From positions 1 to 7,232 of the forward strand of contig JAAENB010000572.1 in NCBI GenBank assembly GCA_024224995.1: 7,232 nucleotides of DNA, given 5' to 3'. The DNA is from a bacterium. Its GTDB lineage: Bacteria; Spirochaetota; UBA4802; UBA5550. Under the pieces are notes generated by a model that had not been told where the DNA came from, made no database searches, and saw nothing but the letters and a program-made list of their open reading frames with translations. The translations under genes were made by a program, and so were the position numbers. Of the stretch, positions 5,749 to 7,232 are shown one piece after another; the stretch's first letter is position 1; each line of letters begins with the position of its first letter.

Positions 5749-7232
5749 ATGAAATATATCGGAATATTTGTTTTTTTGATCTGTTGCACTAAGAGTTTAC
5801 TGGCGTTTAATATGGGTTTTGAAATCGAGACAGCCGGAATACTAATCAGTCTCTTCGAAACAGCCCCCAAAAAGGAAGCTTCCTGGGAATACAATAAAAA
5901 TTATCTAAAAGTTTCACAAAGTGGCGCATGTGTAATAAAGAAACTGGGCAGTGGAGTATCTGTTACTAACGATCAGATAACTCCACCCCGTGAATTATTG
6001 GTTCCAATGATAAAGAAGAGTCAGATAGTCCTTCCCGTCTTAGGAAAGTACAAATTTTTTCACATTAGTGAAGATAAAAATAACGGGAACGGGGCTTTAC
6101 TTCCTTTTGCGGTATATGGAAGCCCTTTCCAGGATAGAAATAAGAATACGCCTTTTGAAAAGTATTTCATTGGTCAAAAGGGAGCCAATCACTTTGGCGG
6201 CAAGCTTGTGAGGCACCGCGATTTAGAGTATGTCAGTAAACCATTCAGTGCCCCCGAAAATCTTTATAAGGGACTGAAGGTCGCGACTCAACATTACGGT
6301 GAATTAACTAACAAGATTGCTCCTAAGAATAATGAATCAGCTTCTACCTGGTTGACATCACCAGGTGGAACTAATGAAATTTGGTGCAAAACCAAGAGCC
6401 ATAAACTGGAACAGCTGAAGGCAGCTCACTACGCGCTTATACATTCGGATTATTTCTATTGGAGCGAATATTCCGGATTCCTCAATACATTTTTTCCTAA
6501 TAAGAAATTATTTACCGATGACAGGGAGTACGCGGAGGAGAGATTGAAAGAACTCCTGGCGGGGGAGAAACCCGCGTTTACACCTCAGATCACTATCGAT
6601 ATTCCCATGAATAGGGTAGCTGATTTTTTCAACTCGAAATACCCGCAGAAGGGTCCTATTGATGAAAAGTACATGAGTGATGTAAAGCGGGAACTCCCGA
6701 AGAAGAAATTGAAGCAGGAAAGCCTGGGGTTTCTCATGCTGTGGGGCAAGTATGTCCTGGAAGTAACATGGGGAGTTGGGCTTCGTCTTCCGGCAGACGG
6801 CACTTATTCAGCTCATGCTCAACATAGGTTGTCTTTGAGAACCGATTGGCGTAAATATTACAGCAAAGTAGAAGATGAAATTACTCCGCAAGTTTTAACG
6901 GAGTTCACTAAGAAGCTTATCCGCAGGCACGAAATTTACAGAGGCGTCATCCATGCCCGAGATTGGATAATTGAGGACTTTCTGGCGTACATTTTGACCG
7001 GGAAGAACCCAAAAGAACTGCCCATTGGAGCAACAGGGTATATGGAGATGAACCAGAATAACATCGTTATAGAAATAAGATCATTTGGCGACGTCGAAGA
7101 TCGAAATTTCCGGAAAGCAACTTTTCAAATCCTGGAAGCATCGGTATGGCTTCAGCGATTCCTGGGACAGGGAGGTGTGTTGGACAAATACTTCCCGGTT
7201 GATAAGGCTACGGTTAATAAGCCTCCGCTTGA
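5749..7232 (+). CDS. Exported amidoligase-like protein (3' end beyond the window)
   Basis: An uninterrupted frame of 494 codons runs off the right edge. The ATG at 5749 has GGAG 6 nt upstream. Residues 1-19 form a signal peptide (MKYIGIFVFLICC..., likely cleavage after LLA). Then comes NMGFEIETAGI (21-31), matching the GxExE opening of ATP-grasp-like carboxylate-amine ligases and Amidoligase_2 proteins. LEYVSKPF (159-166) resembles their E-[IVL]-V-S-P-P motif, PQITIDI (279-285) sits where their core strand is expected, and VIEIRSF (440-446) resembles the late E-F-R metal/ATP-binding motif. Such enzymes form amide or peptide bonds using ATP. The middle (170-275) and C-terminal regions are unfamiliar. 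An export signal is odd for an ATP-using enzyme. Starting instead at M22 (5812) would give a cytoplasmic protein, but no ribosome binding site precedes it. The family call rests on motifs only; the coding call is firm. Confidence 0.6.
   Translation, partial: MKYIGIFVFLICCTKSLLAFNMGFEIETAGILISLFETAPKKEASWEYNKNYLKVSQSGACVIKKLGSGVSVTNDQITPPRELLVPMIKKSQIVLPVLGKYKFFHISEDKNNGNGALLPFAVYGSPFQDRNKNTPFEKYFIGQKGANHFGGKLVRHRDLEYVSKPFSAPENLYKGLKVATQHYGELTNKIAPKNNESASTWLTSPGGTNEIWCKTKSHKLEQLKAAHYALIHSDYFYWSEYSGFLNTFFPNKKLFTDDREYAEERLKELLAGEKPAFTPQITIDIPMNRVADFFNSKYPQKGPIDEKYMSDVKRELPKKKLKQESLGFLMLWGKYVLEVTWGVGLRLPADGTYSAHAQHRLSLRTDWRKYYSKVEDEITPQVLTEFTKKLIRRHEIYRGVIHARDWIIEDFLAYILTGKNPKELPIGATGYMEMNQNNIVIEIRSFGDVEDRNFRKATFQILEASVWLQRFLGQGGVLDKYFPVDKATVNKPPL

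Noticed and set aside
5812..5814. M22 as the true start of the amidoligase-like protein
   Set aside because: There is no Shine-Dalgarno before it, whereas 5749 has GGAG at ideal spacing and yields a coherent signal peptide. It is kept as an alternative only.
6585..6803. Minus-strand frame inside the amidoligase-like gene
   Set aside because: It is antisense to a long uninterrupted coding frame with consistent motifs and has no supporting signals.

Overview
The window is an AT-rich stretch (G+C roughly in the upper 30s percent, by eye) from a Gram-negative-type bacterium. Two proteins carry lipoprotein signal sequences with the loose, Ser/Phe-tolerant lipoboxes common in spirochaetes and some other deep-branching diderms (LLSC and LFAC). 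I cannot fix the taxon from sequence alone, and 'spirochaete-like' is only a weak suggestion. No tRNA, rRNA, CRISPR array or housekeeping gene is visible, so this looks like accessory or lineage-specific territory.

Layout. Positions 1-149 hold a run of A/T tracts and a small hairpin leading into a single-domain HUH/Y1 transposase of the RAYT/IS200-like type (150-806, +). A 296-base gap follows with a perfect 21-bp inverted repeat (1024-1068). Then come two genes on the minus strand in one probable operon, reading 3786 to 1103. The first is a nitrilase-superfamily protein with an intact Glu-Lys-Cys triad. The second is a shorter paralogue that keeps the fold landmarks and the Lys but has lost the nucleophilic Cys. 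The first gene has a good ribosome binding site and a lipoprotein signal peptide, but an in-frame TAA interrupts that signal peptide. A 305-base divergent intergenic region (3787-4091) separates this operon from two plus-strand genes: a large lipoprotein of unrecognised family, possibly an alpha/alpha-toroid glycan-active protein (4092-5597), and a gene that runs off the right edge (5749-7232). The latter encodes a protein with a signal peptide and motifs resembling ATP-grasp-like amidoligases.

How the parts may fit together. The divergent block combines a carbon-nitrogen hydrolase (amide breaking), its apparent pseudoenzyme partner, a cysteine-rich lipoprotein and an amidoligase-like protein (amide making). 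Three of the four were built with N-terminal export signals. That arrangement suggests an envelope- or surface-located system acting on amide bonds, perhaps on a glycan or peptide substrate. This is inference from motifs and gene order only. The most solid unusual observations are the in-frame stop in the nitrilase lipoprotein signal, the active/inactive nitrilase pair, and the exported amidoligase-like protein.
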